Shown: positions 48,501-57,567 of the stretch, in pieces | How the letters are laid out: each line of letters starts with the position of its first letter | How positions within the stretch are numbered: position 1 is the stretch's first letter | From: Schizochytrium sp. CCTCC M209059 | Lineage: Eukaryota > Sar > Bigyra > Thraustochytrida > Thraustochytriidae | Assembly (NCBI GenBank): GCA_000818945.1 | Contig: KN805418.1 | Location: 221,001-285,000, forward strand | Length of the DNA stretch: 64,000 nt | Reading direction: 5' to 3' | The notes under the pieces: model-generated | The model's database searches: none | Seen by the model: the letters and a program-made list of their open reading frames with translations, nothing else | Told to the model about the DNA's origin: nothing | Program-made: the position numbers and the translations under genes

Positions 48501-51500
48501 CGACACCTTGGGGGTAGTTCTGCTTGGGAAGGCCTGTGTCATCGGCTAGCGTTGCGCGAAGTTTGGCATAGTCGCGGGCAGAGGAGGCTTGCTCCGCCTC
48601 TCGGAGCAATTTGGTGACCTTTTGCGCGGTGACTACGTTTTCTGTCCTTGCGAGTCCCCATCGCGTGATTTCGGTGAGGATGTCTTCGAATTCAGCCGAA
48701 GACTTGGCCGTGGCGAGAGCCGTGTCGAGCCTGGCAATCAAGTCCGCCTCACCCTGCAGTCGAGAGCGTAATGTGGTGGCCTGGCGAACTACGTCGTGCT
48801 GATCTGGCGTCATGCCGAGTTCTTGGGTTGCCCTTTCGAGAAGCGTGATCAGCTGTGGAAGGTCACGGGCCTGCACGGCGTCATTGAGAGCGATTTGCAT
48901 TTGCGTTGCCTCCTCGACGCGCGAGAGAGCGTCTTGGGCCTCCCGCAGGTACTCATTCGTTGTTAAAAGACCGGCCGCTTGGCCCACTTTGATGGCTGTG
49001 CGTAGGGCAGCTTCCTCGAGACGCCCAAGCGCCTCGCGAAGAAGACTCTCCGCGCGCTCTTGCTCGATGAGCTTGTGGAGTCGCGCCTTTGCATTCTGTA
49101 CAGAATGCACATGCTCTCCTCCGTGCGGAAGGTCTGAGCTTGCGAGGAGCGCAGCTTCTAGTTCCTTACGTGAAGTGGCTTGCGCCACGGCGTCAAGAGA
49201 CGCTTGGATACTGCGCCATGAGAGGCGCGCTAGAAAGCCTCGCGCTGCGGCCTGAATGCCTACAGCGTGTGCGAAGACGGCCTTTTCGCGTTGGGCCTCG
49301 AGTTGTGCATGAAGGTGGGCCCGCATGAATACCTTGGACTTGCCCACGCGCCAGTCATCCTCGGAGCAGGGAGTTTCTGGGCCAAAAAGCTCGGGACGGG
49401 CAGCGAGCTGGCTGCACAAAGCCTTGGTGTCTTGATGGCTTGTACTTCCAGGGATGAAGGCCGCATAGCGATGCACAAATTCCGAGGTTGCAATACGCAC
49501 GGGGAACCCCTGTTGGCGAATTCGGCACACTTCGAGCAGACCAGCGTAGCGCAATTGAGCAAGAACCATGGGGCTTGTAAAGAGATCACCCTGTTTTTCG
49601 GCATTGGGTTTAATGCATCTTACGAAATGGGGCTCGGTAGCGTTAATGGAGGCGAGTAAAAACGAGAGCTGATCCTTGAACTTGGAGCCAAGCGTCTTTC
49701 GCCTCGCCTTCGAGCTAGATCGAGACGAGGACGCATAGGAAGCCGAGCTTGCGATGGACATATGTGATGAAGACGAGGCGTTCATGGGGCCAGTGGCCGT
49801 GGCTGCCTCGTCGTAGATGTCAAAGACGCTTTGGAGCAAGGGCTTGCTTGAGAGCGCCATGCAACCCTGGAGGTCGGCATGCAGAGCATCTTTGCTCTTT
49901 TCCAAAAATCCGGAAACGTCGTAGATGACCTCGCCAGCGTAGTGTTGCACAGCAAAAGAGGTTCTTCCATTTTTCGCTTTTACAGGTGCCGGGCCAATGT
50001 GCGAAGATGCCTTTTGTAGTACCTTGTTAAGAAGGCCAGCGTCGGAGCCTCGTGGGATGGAGATTTCCTCGTCGATCATGGCAAAGAGGCCGGTTGACCT
50101 CGCTTCGAGGGCAAGAACGCAAGGCTGGTTGTCGACGAAGTTGACGCTGCAGACGTCGATGCCCTCTCGCGCATACTCGGCTTGCTCCTGCTCGAAGATG
50201 TGCTGATTGAAGTGAAGTTGAAGTTTCTCGTTGCAAAAGTTGATGCAAAGCTGCTCGAAACTGTTGTGTGCAAAACACTCAAAGCCGAAAATATCCAGCA
50301 CACCGATTGCGCGGTCAGTGACAGAGGAGGCTGGCAAGGACGATGCAGAGGCAGACTTGCGCAAAGAAGGGGAGGCATTCGCACTCGGAGAGACGAGATC
50401 GAGAGACCAGTTGATCCTGTCGATCATCCAATCAAAAATGTTGGAATAGATGGCTTTTGCGAGCGCATCGCGCGCATTGAGGGCCTCTTGGCGCGTATAC
50501 GGCTTGTAAATGACAGAACGCATTCCGACGCTGCGTGTGGTGAGAACGCGCTCAAGATTTGTCCGATCAATGCCAAGCAAGTCGGCGCAAATGTCCAGAG
50601 TGGCGCCATTACGCACAACGGCCTGGCCATCGCCGCTGGCGTCGCGTTCGTCAAAGTCAAGGTTTCCAAGGTGAAGAATGCCCGCAAGAGCGTCGAGACA
50701 TTGCGTCACGTCGGAGGGAACGACCTTGATGACCTCGAGAGCACGGAGAAGGCGCTCCCACTCGCGTTCATCGTTGATGCCCTCTGCGGTAAAAGTTTCA
50801 CTTTGATTGAGGTAGTAAAAGTCGTCGGGCGCCGAGAGATGCGTCCTGCGCCGCAGCTCCTCGTCGGCAGCTGCGGCGCTGCAGAGTTGGTAGAATACAT
50901 GATAGTTTCGCTCCCCGGGACCTTGGTGAACGATCCTCGACTTTTCGAGCAGGTAACTGGTGATCTGGCCGCCTCGCATGGCGCCGCGCTTGGTGTCGAA
51001 TTTAATTTGGATCCATTTACCGAAGCGCGAAGAGTTGTTATTGCGCACGGTTTTGGCATTACCGAAGGCTTCCATGAGCGGGTTTGCTTGGAGGATGCGC
51101 TCCTGCAAGCCAAAATCGGTGTCAGCCTCGGTGTCCTCTACATCGATCTGTGCAGGGATTTCGGTTGCCAGAGTGGCGGAACTGCTCACTTCGGTGAGAA
51201 ATTGCAAGAAAAGTTTGGTTGTTTCCGTTTTGCCTGCGCCTGACTCGCCAGAGATAATGCAGGACTGATCGCAGTGGTTGGCAAGGAGCGCCTTGTATGC
51301 GGCGTCGGCAATCTGGAAAACGTGCGGCGCCCTGGGCGACCCATCTCCACTCCTGTATGCGTCGAGAACCTCGGGTGTGTAGAGCGGGAGAAGCTTGAAA
51401 GGATTGATGGCTACGAGGATGGAGCCTACGCTTGTATAAATTTCGTCTCGTGCAAAACGTACGCGAAGATTGTGCAAGATAGAGGCCTCGTTGAGCTCGC

Positions 51501-51825
51501 GTAGACCGACCATGTTGGCAACGCCGCGCGCTGTATCAGGGTCCATCATGGCAACGCTTTCGCAAGATTCTACGCGAACGCGGCGCTTGGCAGACGACTT
51601 GGAGTCCGAGGCGTCGGCGATGGCAACATCGCTCTCGCCGATGGCCTTTTTCGGATATTCTTTGGTCGAGACGCTGTTGTTGTAAGTGTAGTACCCATCC
51701 TCGAGCAGTTCGACCTCTCCGCCACCATCCGGGCCGATCGTACGTACGACTTGGGCGGGCAGAAAGCTATGTTGGTCGTCCTTCACGAGCACGAGGGTGC
51801 CCGAGGTGACTGTGTTGGCGGCCAT
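45535..51825 (-). CDS. Unconventional myosin with helical-repeat tail and MyTH4-FERM
   Basis: A protein of 2096 aa from a clear ATG (CAT 51823-51825). An SH3-like N-terminal segment leads into a motor domain at about 90-860: P-loop GESGAGKTETTK near 192, switch I NNNSSRFGKWIQI, switch II DIFGFECFAHNSFEQLCINF, and FVRCIKPN. One clear IQ-like motif follows (VGIQAAARGFLARLSW). Residues about 890-1600 form a long helical tail made of degenerate units of about 65-75 aa rather than a classic coiled coil. A MyTH4 domain lies at about 1610-1760 (FARGIFLHKSRTIRLKCTFQ) and a FERM domain at about 1790-2090. MyTH4-FERM myosins link actin to membranes or microtubules. Class assignment is uncertain; it resembles the MyTH4-FERM classes found outside plants and fungi. 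Confidence 0.95.
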   Translation of the reverse strand: MAANTVTSGTLVLVKDDQHSFLPAQVVRTIGPDGGGEVELLEDGYYTYNNSVSTKEYPKKAIGESDVAIADASDSKSSAKRRVRVESCESVAMMDPDTARGVANMVGLRELNEASILHNLRVRFARDEIYTSVGSILVAINPFKLLPLYTPEVLDAYRSGDGSPRAPHVFQIADAAYKALLANHCDQSCIISGESGAGKTETTKLFLQFLTEVSSSATLATEIPAQIDVEDTEADTDFGLQERILQANPLMEAFGNAKTVRNNNSSRFGKWIQIKFDTKRGAMRGGQITSYLLEKSRIVHQGPGERNYHVFYQLCSAAAADEELRRRTHLSAPDDFYYLNQSETFTAEGINDEREWERLLRALEVIKVVPSDVTQCLDALAGILHLGNLDFDERDASGDGQAVVRNGATLDICADLLGIDRTNLERVLTTRSVGMRSVIYKPYTRQEALNARDALAKAIYSNIFDWMIDRINWSLDLVSPSANASPSLRKSASASSLPASSVTDRAIGVLDIFGFECFAHNSFEQLCINFCNEKLQLHFNQHIFEQEQAEYAREGIDVCSVNFVDNQPCVLALEARSTGLFAMIDEEISIPRGSDAGLLNKVLQKASSHIGPAPVKAKNGRTSFAVQHYAGEVIYDVSGFLEKSKDALHADLQGCMALSSKPLLQSVFDIYDEAATATGPMNASSSSHMSIASSASYASSSRSSSKARRKTLGSKFKDQLSFLLASINATEPHFVRCIKPNAEKQGDLFTSPMVLAQLRYAGLLEVCRIRQQGFPVRIATSEFVHRYAAFIPGSTSHQDTKALCSQLAARPELFGPETPCSEDDWRVGKSKVFMRAHLHAQLEAQREKAVFAHAVGIQAAARGFLARLSWRSIQASLDAVAQATSRKELEAALLASSDLPHGGEHVHSVQNAKARLHKLIEQERAESLLREALGRLEEAALRTAIKVGQAAGLLTTNEYLREAQDALSRVEEATQMQIALNDAVQARDLPQLITLLERATQELGMTPDQHDVVRQATTLRSRLQGEADLIARLDTALATAKSSAEFEDILTEITRWGLARTENVVTAQKVTKLLREAEQASSARDYAKLRATLADDTGLPKQNYPQGVDKLLAQLAIEDALQIAVSENNIEAIQTLLSDLDASAPLSLREAARGALQRNNVLMRLTTANSSPEDLSAAISEALALQMNPSDYPALQKAQFDLESSGDDAFKLASSVSRLTQARDLEGLRALPGATNDENVQRAIAQVQTELVFIDAVSPCATLQEIEVCCLNSNCTLAERTLDAAKRIDFALASTHSLEQLADMDALADEAHLPGMASAIRALQAKRSSELLLERRLHDAMLAEDREQAQAILQGLNPSNKTAQECKLWLDRNTDIGQLVDELKDAMGARDLDKINGLVDLLLRQGAQLDPSLEKELQAARTQLQAQRKRCAEVYEETRALQSRLQSPTSLAQEELEALRSALQACNKSDALEIVRGKSLLSQLEAQLEVQASMQSALDADRYEDLKNALEVAQEKELDHLDLVARVRKALRVRERERRAKQRSALDAAYNESHESDSGKGNTTFDEEHKDDAEGAGGVQRDAPRSDDETAERAAQDRQLRESRRDRARQTRFEFVNFHKIRSDEDFARGIFLHKSRTIRLKCTFQPTSISRSLLDHGSDKELNKVAVRIHKAILGYCRDKAMSFPATMAQDILIKGLDMCEIIDEIYALLCKHLTHNPRPESVGRGWQLVCMCVSTFPPSAEFEPYLLNFFLSHCEVPGLIGNYARFALRRLEGIIHSGPSGFVPTVAEIQAYNDRPPVLARIELADNSILTDELPVTPDLDVGKVSELCAHFLGLQDHRASFFGLEVNGLVPLRPVDFIGDAFIRALREKTEFRLVFKRIVTLRFNGLDDPSEDNYMYNRLVYMQTQRDFAQGKYVHDVSRADVPRLVAMALAVDRDNSVFQMPAEELAKILPNAYIHEPDIPEGMRSLAQEVKQVAPSVTSEDPAQLQLAFWDHIRSFRSYGTLSFPTTAGQGDLVVSDAGIEFSGRILPFERLHRWGGNASKFTLVIWNPEQAAEEEKVTFATPHSVHIGGALLNYITRIMENSEPDDEASA

Positions 51826-52715
51826 GGCCGAGATCTCTCTCTATATCTATGTCTTTCTTGCGTGCTGGCCTTGCTGGCTGCCTAGTTTCTGCTCGCTCCT
51901 GTCGATCTCGTGTCCGAGCGCGCTTGCTCGCCTGCTTGCCCTGCTAGCTTGCTGTCTGGCAGTCTGGCAGTCTGGCAAGTCGCTCTCACGCCCTGATCAA
52001 ATTGCCCGCCTGCGCCCAGCCCTGGCGAAGGCCAAGGTGCCGGGATGGATTTTGCGCACCTCGGGCCGCGGGGACTTGAACTTGGGTTGCGAAGAATGGA
52101 CTCTCTGCCCACTCTGTTTGTGCGCCTCCCCACTAGTTTTCCGCCCCTCATTTGTAGTAGGGAGGAAGGGAGGGAGGGCGCCAGCGAGAAAACCCCACTT
52201 GGCCTCAACGGCACTATTGGGACGATTTTTTTTGGCTTTGTTTTGTTTCGTTTCCGTGTTGAGTTCCGCTTGGGACGACGTGGCTGACGGGCCGGGGGCA
52301 GCTGCGAATGCGAGAGATCTAGAGTGAACACAAGAGTGAGCGAGCGAGTGCGCGAGCGAGAGAGGGAAACTAGAGCGAACGTATGAGCGAGAGAACCAAA
52401 GGGTCGGGAAAGGCCCGTTAGGCAAGGGCGTGTGGCAAGAAGTGAACGCCGATTTATTGTCGCTGTCACTGCTTGGCCAGAGAAATTGTGGGGAGGCCCG
52501 AGCAAAAGATAAGCAAGAAGAATTTGTTGATGCGTTATATATAGCTCAGACTCCTCTCACCGTATGCCAGAGACTTGAGATTGCAAAAGGTCGATAATCC
52601 CATTCAAACAAGAAGAAAAGATTGCGACATATAAATCATTGCTTGCTTGTTGGTTGGTTGGTTGGCTGTTTGGTTGGTTGGTCCGTTTGTTTTGGGGGTT
52701 GATTTGGGACGAAGG
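51826..52715. other. Intergenic region upstream of the myosin gene
   Basis: Short simple repeats include TGGCAGTC (51956-51975), GAGCGAGC (52335-52360) and TTGG (52645-52685). Long minus-strand frames here are Arg/Ser/Pro-rich and unsupported. It probably holds the myosin promoter and 5' UTR and the 3' end of the acidic-protein gene. Confidence 0.5.
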
Positions 52716-53399
52716 TTACTTTTTAAGGTGGCTGGTGATCGAGCGGATCTTGCTGGACGAGGTTCGTTTGATTGCCGAAGGAGAAGCAGCTGCGTTCGCT
52801 GCCGCTGCTGGCCTTGGTCGAATAGAGCGACGCTTAAATCTGGACGGCGAGTGAGAACGCGCTCTCGCTGCTGCCACAGCGTCTGGCGTCGTAGGTGCGA
52901 CGGGCGCATCGCAATCGTCGTGGTCAGGCAAGTTGACCGTAAACCCGGAAAAGTCGGGCGCGTAGTCCTCGTCGCTCGTGTCTGAGTCGGCTTCCCAAAC
53001 CAGCCCGCGATCTTCCGGCTCCCCGTCACGCCCGAGATCTCCAAGGTCGCTGTGTCTGTCGTCGTCACTCTCGTCGCCATGTTTGTCTCCGGTCGTCGCC
53101 GCTCCAGCGGCCACCGACGACCTCGGGCCGCGACGGCTCTGCCATGAACGCCGCGTTTGCTCCTCTCCATTGTAGCCTCGGGCGCTGCGGTGGGCCTTGC
53201 TCCTGTCGGCGTTGTGCACGGGCGAGAGCGGGAGGTCTGCAAAGCTCTCGAGGTCCCCGCCGCGGACTCGCCTCGCCTCCGCGCCCTCGAGGCCGTTCTT
53301 GTCGCCGACGGCGCCCGCGTTCTCGTCCTGCTGCCGCGGCCTGCGCTGCAGCGACCTCCGCAGCGACGCCCTCGCGCGCTCCCAGCCGCACTGCATCAT
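52716..53399 (-). CDS. Acidic/basic low-complexity protein, unknown function
   Basis: A protein of 227 aa if it starts at the tandem ATG at 53399; the frame extends upstream only through non-ATG sequence. Features are an Arg-rich start (RARASLRRSLQRRPRQQ), a middle acidic part (DESDDDRHSDLGDLG, then DSDTSDEDYAPDFSGF) and a basic Ser-rich C-terminus (SHSPSRFKRRSIRPRP, then KRTSSSKIRSITSHLKK) that looks like a nuclear signal or phosphorylation-rich tail. No domain is recognised. Coding is supported by the amino-acid patterning and the long open frame, but in GC-rich DNA this is moderate evidence. Confidence 0.45.
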   Translation of the reverse strand: MMQCGWERARASLRRSLQRRPRQQDENAGAVGDKNGLEGAEARRVRGGDLESFADLPLSPVHNADRSKAHRSARGYNGEEQTRRSWQSRRGPRSSVAAGAATTGDKHGDESDDDRHSDLGDLGRDGEPEDRGLVWEADSDTSDEDYAPDFSGFTVNLPDHDDCDAPVAPTTPDAVAAARARSHSPSRFKRRSIRPRPAAAANAAASPSAIKRTSSSKIRSITSHLKK

Positions 53400-54291
53400 C
53401 CCAGTTCCGCTCGACCCCGCGCGATACGCGTCTGCTGCGCCGCCGCCTCGCCTGCCGTCGTTGCTTGCGCTCGCTTGCTCGTTTGCTCTCGCGCTGCAGC
53501 CGCGCGTGTTTGCTTGTTCGCTGCGCGGGTTGTTTGGTTTGTTGTGCACGGTCGGCCCAACGAAGACTGGCACGTGTCCTTCGGCGCGCACCCCGGTGTG
53601 CACCCGCGCACCCCCCCCCCACGTGCGGGTCTCGCAGCCGCCGAGACCGGACCCGGCGCCGCCGCGGTCGCCGGACCGACCGCCCGATCGATGGCTCGAA
53701 GGCCGCGTCTCCTTCTCCAGTCTCCGCGTCTATGCGCCTGCCGCGCCGGCCCTGCGACCGCGCAGGCGCCGAGACGCTGCAGCTGCTGCAGCTGCTGCCG
53801 CTGCTGCCGCTGCTGCCGCCGCTCCGGTCGAAGCCGCAGCAAAGAAGAGACGGGACGGCGATCGAGTAATCGGCGGGATGCGCTCACGTCTCGGGACCCC
53901 GGGCGACGCGGCGTTCGACGCGGCAGCGGCTGCGAAGCTGCGACCGCGGCATGGACGCGGCGCGAGGCCGGGGCGTGCAAGCCGGGAGCGCGGTTTCTCG
54001 TCGCGGGGGTCGCCGTCGCTTGGCCTGACCGCCTCAGGCCGTGCTGGCCGAGGCCAATGTCGTGTGGAGTATGTGTACACGTACGTATACATGAATGAGA
54101 GCGGCGGCCCGAACGGGGCAATCTTGACGCCGTCGTAGGTGTCGGCTGCACCAGCAGGCGAGGATGAAGTGCAGGGTTCGCTCGCGCGGCAAAAGCAAAT
54201 GCGGCGCCGCGGGGGCCCTCCCTGGCTGGCTGGTCTGGTCAGAACAGGCGACGATGAGACATGGCTGATTTTTCCATCGTCATTTTCATGG

Positions 54292-54327
<36 letters not shown>

Positions 54328-54727
54328 TCATGGCAATGCTGAGTCTAGGAGACCAAGCCCAAAGTACCGAGGGCGCCTCGCGAGCGGCACGGCAGCATTG
54401 CATTGCAGCGGCGGCGGATGAGGATGGGAAAGAGCACCGCGAGATGCTGGCTGGCCGGGCTCGAGCGCCTTGATTATCAGGCTGGTGGTCGTCGAGAGTG
54501 TATGGAAAAATGAGCTTGGCCCAGGTAGAGCGGCTCCAACTCAACTGGAGCAGGGCCGCCACGGTGCGAGAGGCGTGGACGCACGCGCGGAGTCGCGAGG
54601 ACCAGGGCATCTCGTGCGGAACGCTACGCTACGCCACGCCACGCCGCGCCGCGCCCCACGCGTGGCTGGGGCGCGAGCGTAGGCCTGGTGGTGTATAGCA
54701 CAACCATCAAAGTGAGCGTTGACTGCG
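53400..54727. other. GC-rich intergenic region
   Basis: Overlapping Ala/Arg-rich frames on both strands with no domain pattern. A GCTGCTGCC run is at 53776-53822 and an (ATC)n run at 54293-54332. It probably contains the divergent promoters of the acidic-protein and first sulfotransferase genes. Confidence 0.5.
54293..54332. repeat. (TCA)n trinucleotide run
   Basis: About ten copies of TCA/ATC, mostly perfect, outside any supported gene. Confidence 0.85.
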
Positions 54728-56062
54728 ATGGTCGGCGAGGAGACGACCGTGCCGACGCAAGAGGCGCCAACGGCGAGGCGTAAAGGCGCCGCTCTGGCGA
54801 CTGCGACCTTGCTGGCAGCAACGCTGGTCCTGGGTGCAAGCATGACATTCAACAACAGCGCGAGAATCAATGCACTTGACCTTGAAGAAGCAGTTTCTAT
54901 CGCCAAGCCCATTAACGAGAGCCCGTTAGTGATAACGCCTCTGGAGCCGGATGAAGAGGCGCCCACGCAAGAAGACGACCTCTTGCGCACGCAAGATGTA
55001 CTGTCCAACTTCTACAATGATACGTTCTCCACCTATGAATGCTCACGTCTGCAAAAGCAAGGCTCACTGCCAAATTTTTTAGTGATCGGCGTGCACAAGG
55101 GCGGGAGCACGGCACTCTATGGCTACCTCATGCAGCACGGACACGTACGACCAGCCACATGCAAGGAGATTCATTTTTTTTCAAATGAAGAAATCTTCAA
55201 GCGCGGTATTGGATACTATAAAAAGCACTTTCACAACACGAAAGCTACGCCATGGGTTCTCACGGGTGAGGGCTCGCCCGATTACGTGCGCTCGCCAATT
55301 GCTCCTGTTCGCATCTCTGCCACGCTACCGCGCGCTAAATTCGTGGTTTCGATGCGCAACCCCGTCGATCGATTTGTCTCACAATATGTGGGTTTTCTCG
55401 ACCGCAACCTGTATCTAGACTCGTGCGCGTCATTCTGGACGATGTCGCGCGATGAGATCGAAACGTGCGAACGTGACTACAAGCCTGATTTGCATCAGTC
55501 ATTGCCTTCAGAGCCGGATGGGATGACCGCATGGTCCGCTCTTCGCGCTTTCGCCGACCCGGCGCTGCTCGCGCAGACTTTAGGAGAGACAGACCTTGGA
55601 CCCGTGCCGCCTCGGCCTAAAACTGCAAAGTTGACGCGCCATCACCAAACTTGCGCTACGAATGAGTCACAATGCGTTCGGAGGTATTGTCTGGGTCACT
55701 TTCACGATAATGCGATTGCGCGTAGCATTTACGTGGATCAGCTGGTGCGCTGGCTACGATTTGTGTCGCCAAGTCGAATCATGCTCATCCAGGCGGAGAT
55801 CATGTACAAAGACACGCCCGCCACGCTCCAGCGCATTGCTTCATTTCTCGAGCTGCGCCCATTTTCCGCCTTCGAATTGTCTCGTTTTAGCGAGGCCTTT
55901 CGGGGAAGCAGTCACCACACGGACCCGGCCGCAGCGAGCTGCGACCGCGGGGCCTTCGCGTCGTACTTTGTCCTTGAAAACAATCTCCTGGACGCTCTCG
56001 TTGCAGCACAATTCCCCGCAGCGCGCTTGCACTGGGTTCCGTGGGGTTCTTCCTCGGCGTAG
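54728..56062 (+). CDS. Type II membrane sulfotransferase, copy 1
   Basis: A protein of 444 aa from the ATG at 54728. A signal-anchor helix at about 21-40 (ALATATLLAATLVLGAS) follows a short cytosolic tail. The lumenal domain has the PAPS 5'-phosphosulfate loop LVIGVHKGGSTAL near residue 120 and the 3'-phosphate motif KFVVSMRNPVDRF near 200, in the style of glycosaminoglycan/heparan sulfotransferases. Conserved Cys (for example CATNESQCVRRYC) probably form disulfides. It likely sulfates a carbohydrate in the Golgi; the acceptor is unknown. It is paralogous to the next gene in the same orientation, sharing NFYND(T)-x-YxCSR, VYVDQLVRWLRF-like and SSHHT blocks. Confidence 0.88.
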   Translation: MVGEETTVPTQEAPTARRKGAALATATLLAATLVLGASMTFNNSARINALDLEEAVSIAKPINESPLVITPLEPDEEAPTQEDDLLRTQDVLSNFYNDTFSTYECSRLQKQGSLPNFLVIGVHKGGSTALYGYLMQHGHVRPATCKEIHFFSNEEIFKRGIGYYKKHFHNTKATPWVLTGEGSPDYVRSPIAPVRISATLPRAKFVVSMRNPVDRFVSQYVGFLDRNLYLDSCASFWTMSRDEIETCERDYKPDLHQSLPSEPDGMTAWSALRAFADPALLAQTLGETDLGPVPPRPKTAKLTRHHQTCATNESQCVRRYCLGHFHDNAIARSIYVDQLVRWLRFVSPSRIMLIQAEIMYKDTPATLQRIASFLELRPFSAFELSRFSEAFRGSSHHTDPAAASCDRGAFASYFVLENNLLDALVAAQFPAARLHWVPWGSSSA

Positions 56063-57567
56063 CCCTTGCTAGGCAAAAATCTTTCTTCCGCGGGGGAGGG
56101 GGATGGATGTCCGTTCGCTCAGGCTTCGATCTTTCTTTCGCAAGGCAAGGCGCAAGGCGCAACCGCTTTATTGCCTTTGGCGCCCCTGCTAAAAAACGGT
56201 ACCCGCCAACGCGGCCCTTCTCATCGTGATTGGCGAGCTCACAACATGTACGTTTGGCCTCCGATCCCATCACGCATCAGTCCTCGACCGCGTCCCGTCA
56301 ACATCCCCTTCGTCCCGCTTGATGAGGGTTCCCTCGGCCGACGGAGGCGCTTTCCGCTCTTGCATCGTTCCTCCCACCCTTTTCTCCTCCCCGATCTGCT
56401 CCCCACCGAAAAGCGTTAACCCTCGCGCCGCGGCCAGCCGCTCCCCGCCATACACGTTGTCGTGCGCGAGGGTGCCCCTTGCGCAAACGAACCTTTTGTC
56501 CGCCTTCAGAAGTGCAAGCAACTGCGGCCCCCAACGGATCGGTGGGAGACCATCCAAGTTGATCCGTTGAGGTCACCGTCAGCCGCGCTCAGGTTCTCTG
56601 AGGCTCGGAGTCCGCCTTCGGGGGGGTAACGCGGGCCCCACCGGAGACGCCTTCGCTGCGCCCGGGCTGCCTTCGCGCGGCGCGGCTTGCGGCCGTTGGT
56701 CGGCCACGGCGCGGCGACGGGTGAGCGGCGCCGCGCAGGCATCGCGGGTGGCCATAGCGGGTGGCCCGGCGGGCGGTGGGAGAGAAAGGCGCGAAGAAGG
56801 AGGAAAAAGGAAGGAGAGAGGAAGGGGGAAGAAGGGAGGCGCGAAAAGAAGTATGGAGAGGGAGAAAACCCAGAGGGCAGTCACAGGAGGAAAAGAAGAG
56901 AGCGGAGAAGGAGGAGATCGAGCTCGAAACAGCGATCGAGAGCGGTCGGCCAGGCCGCGCAAACCTGGCGAGGAGCAGCGGCTGCACGGCCAGACCCGGC
57001 TGCGCGGCGCGACGAAGAGCGGCGGCGCGCGCAGCGGCCTCGAGCGAGCGGCCGGCAGGGTGCGCGGGCAGAGGCGGTGCGTTGGTCGTGCGAGACTGGC
57101 GCGACAACGCTCCATTCATTTGTTCCGCTCTCTCTGTCTCACTCGCGGCGCGCCGTGGCTGGTGCGCGCACTGCACGGGCCCGCCAACGCGCACGCGCGC
57201 GGCGGTCGAGCTTCTCTGGCGGAGGCAGGCTGGCCGTGCGTGCCGCGCGCGTAGGCCAGAGAGCGAGCGCTGTGCCGGCGAGCCTCGCTTCGGCACGCGG
57301 TCGCGGTGGGCACGGACACGGAGACGCAGACGCTGTGACAGTCGCCCCAAACACAGCAGGCAAACAAATCTCAACTCTGAGGCGTAGTTACTAGAGGCGC
57401 GTCTACGGGGTGGACGAGCGAGACAAACAAGGCGGGCAAGAGACAAGTTGACAGAGCGCAAACAAAACTGCGAGAGACCGTCTGCGGAGCGCGAGACGAC
57501 CGCGCAGACGGAGCGGGACGGCAAGGGCGCGGACGCGGACGCGGGCGCAGGCGACGAGGATCTCACG
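56063..57567. other. GC-rich spacer between the sulfotransferase paralogues
   Basis: Two long opposing frames (56589-57566 minus, 56687-57394 plus) overlap and are Arg/Gly/Ala-rich with no motif, so neither is called. A purine-rich GGAGAA/GAAGGA stretch is at 56790-56900. It likely includes the promoter of the second paralogue. Confidence 0.5.

Noticed and set aside
50182..51243. 353-aa open frame antisense to the myosin motor
   Set aside because: Shadow of the motor-domain coding sequence.
51882..52505. 207-aa minus-strand frame upstream of the myosin gene
   Set aside because: Ser/Arg/Pro composition and simple repeats; probably promoter/5' UTR sequence.
56589..57566. 325-aa minus-strand frame and the opposing 235-aa frame
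   Set aside because: Mutually overlapping, Arg/Pro/Ser-rich, no ATG-linked domain; more likely promoter and UTR of the second sulfotransferase.
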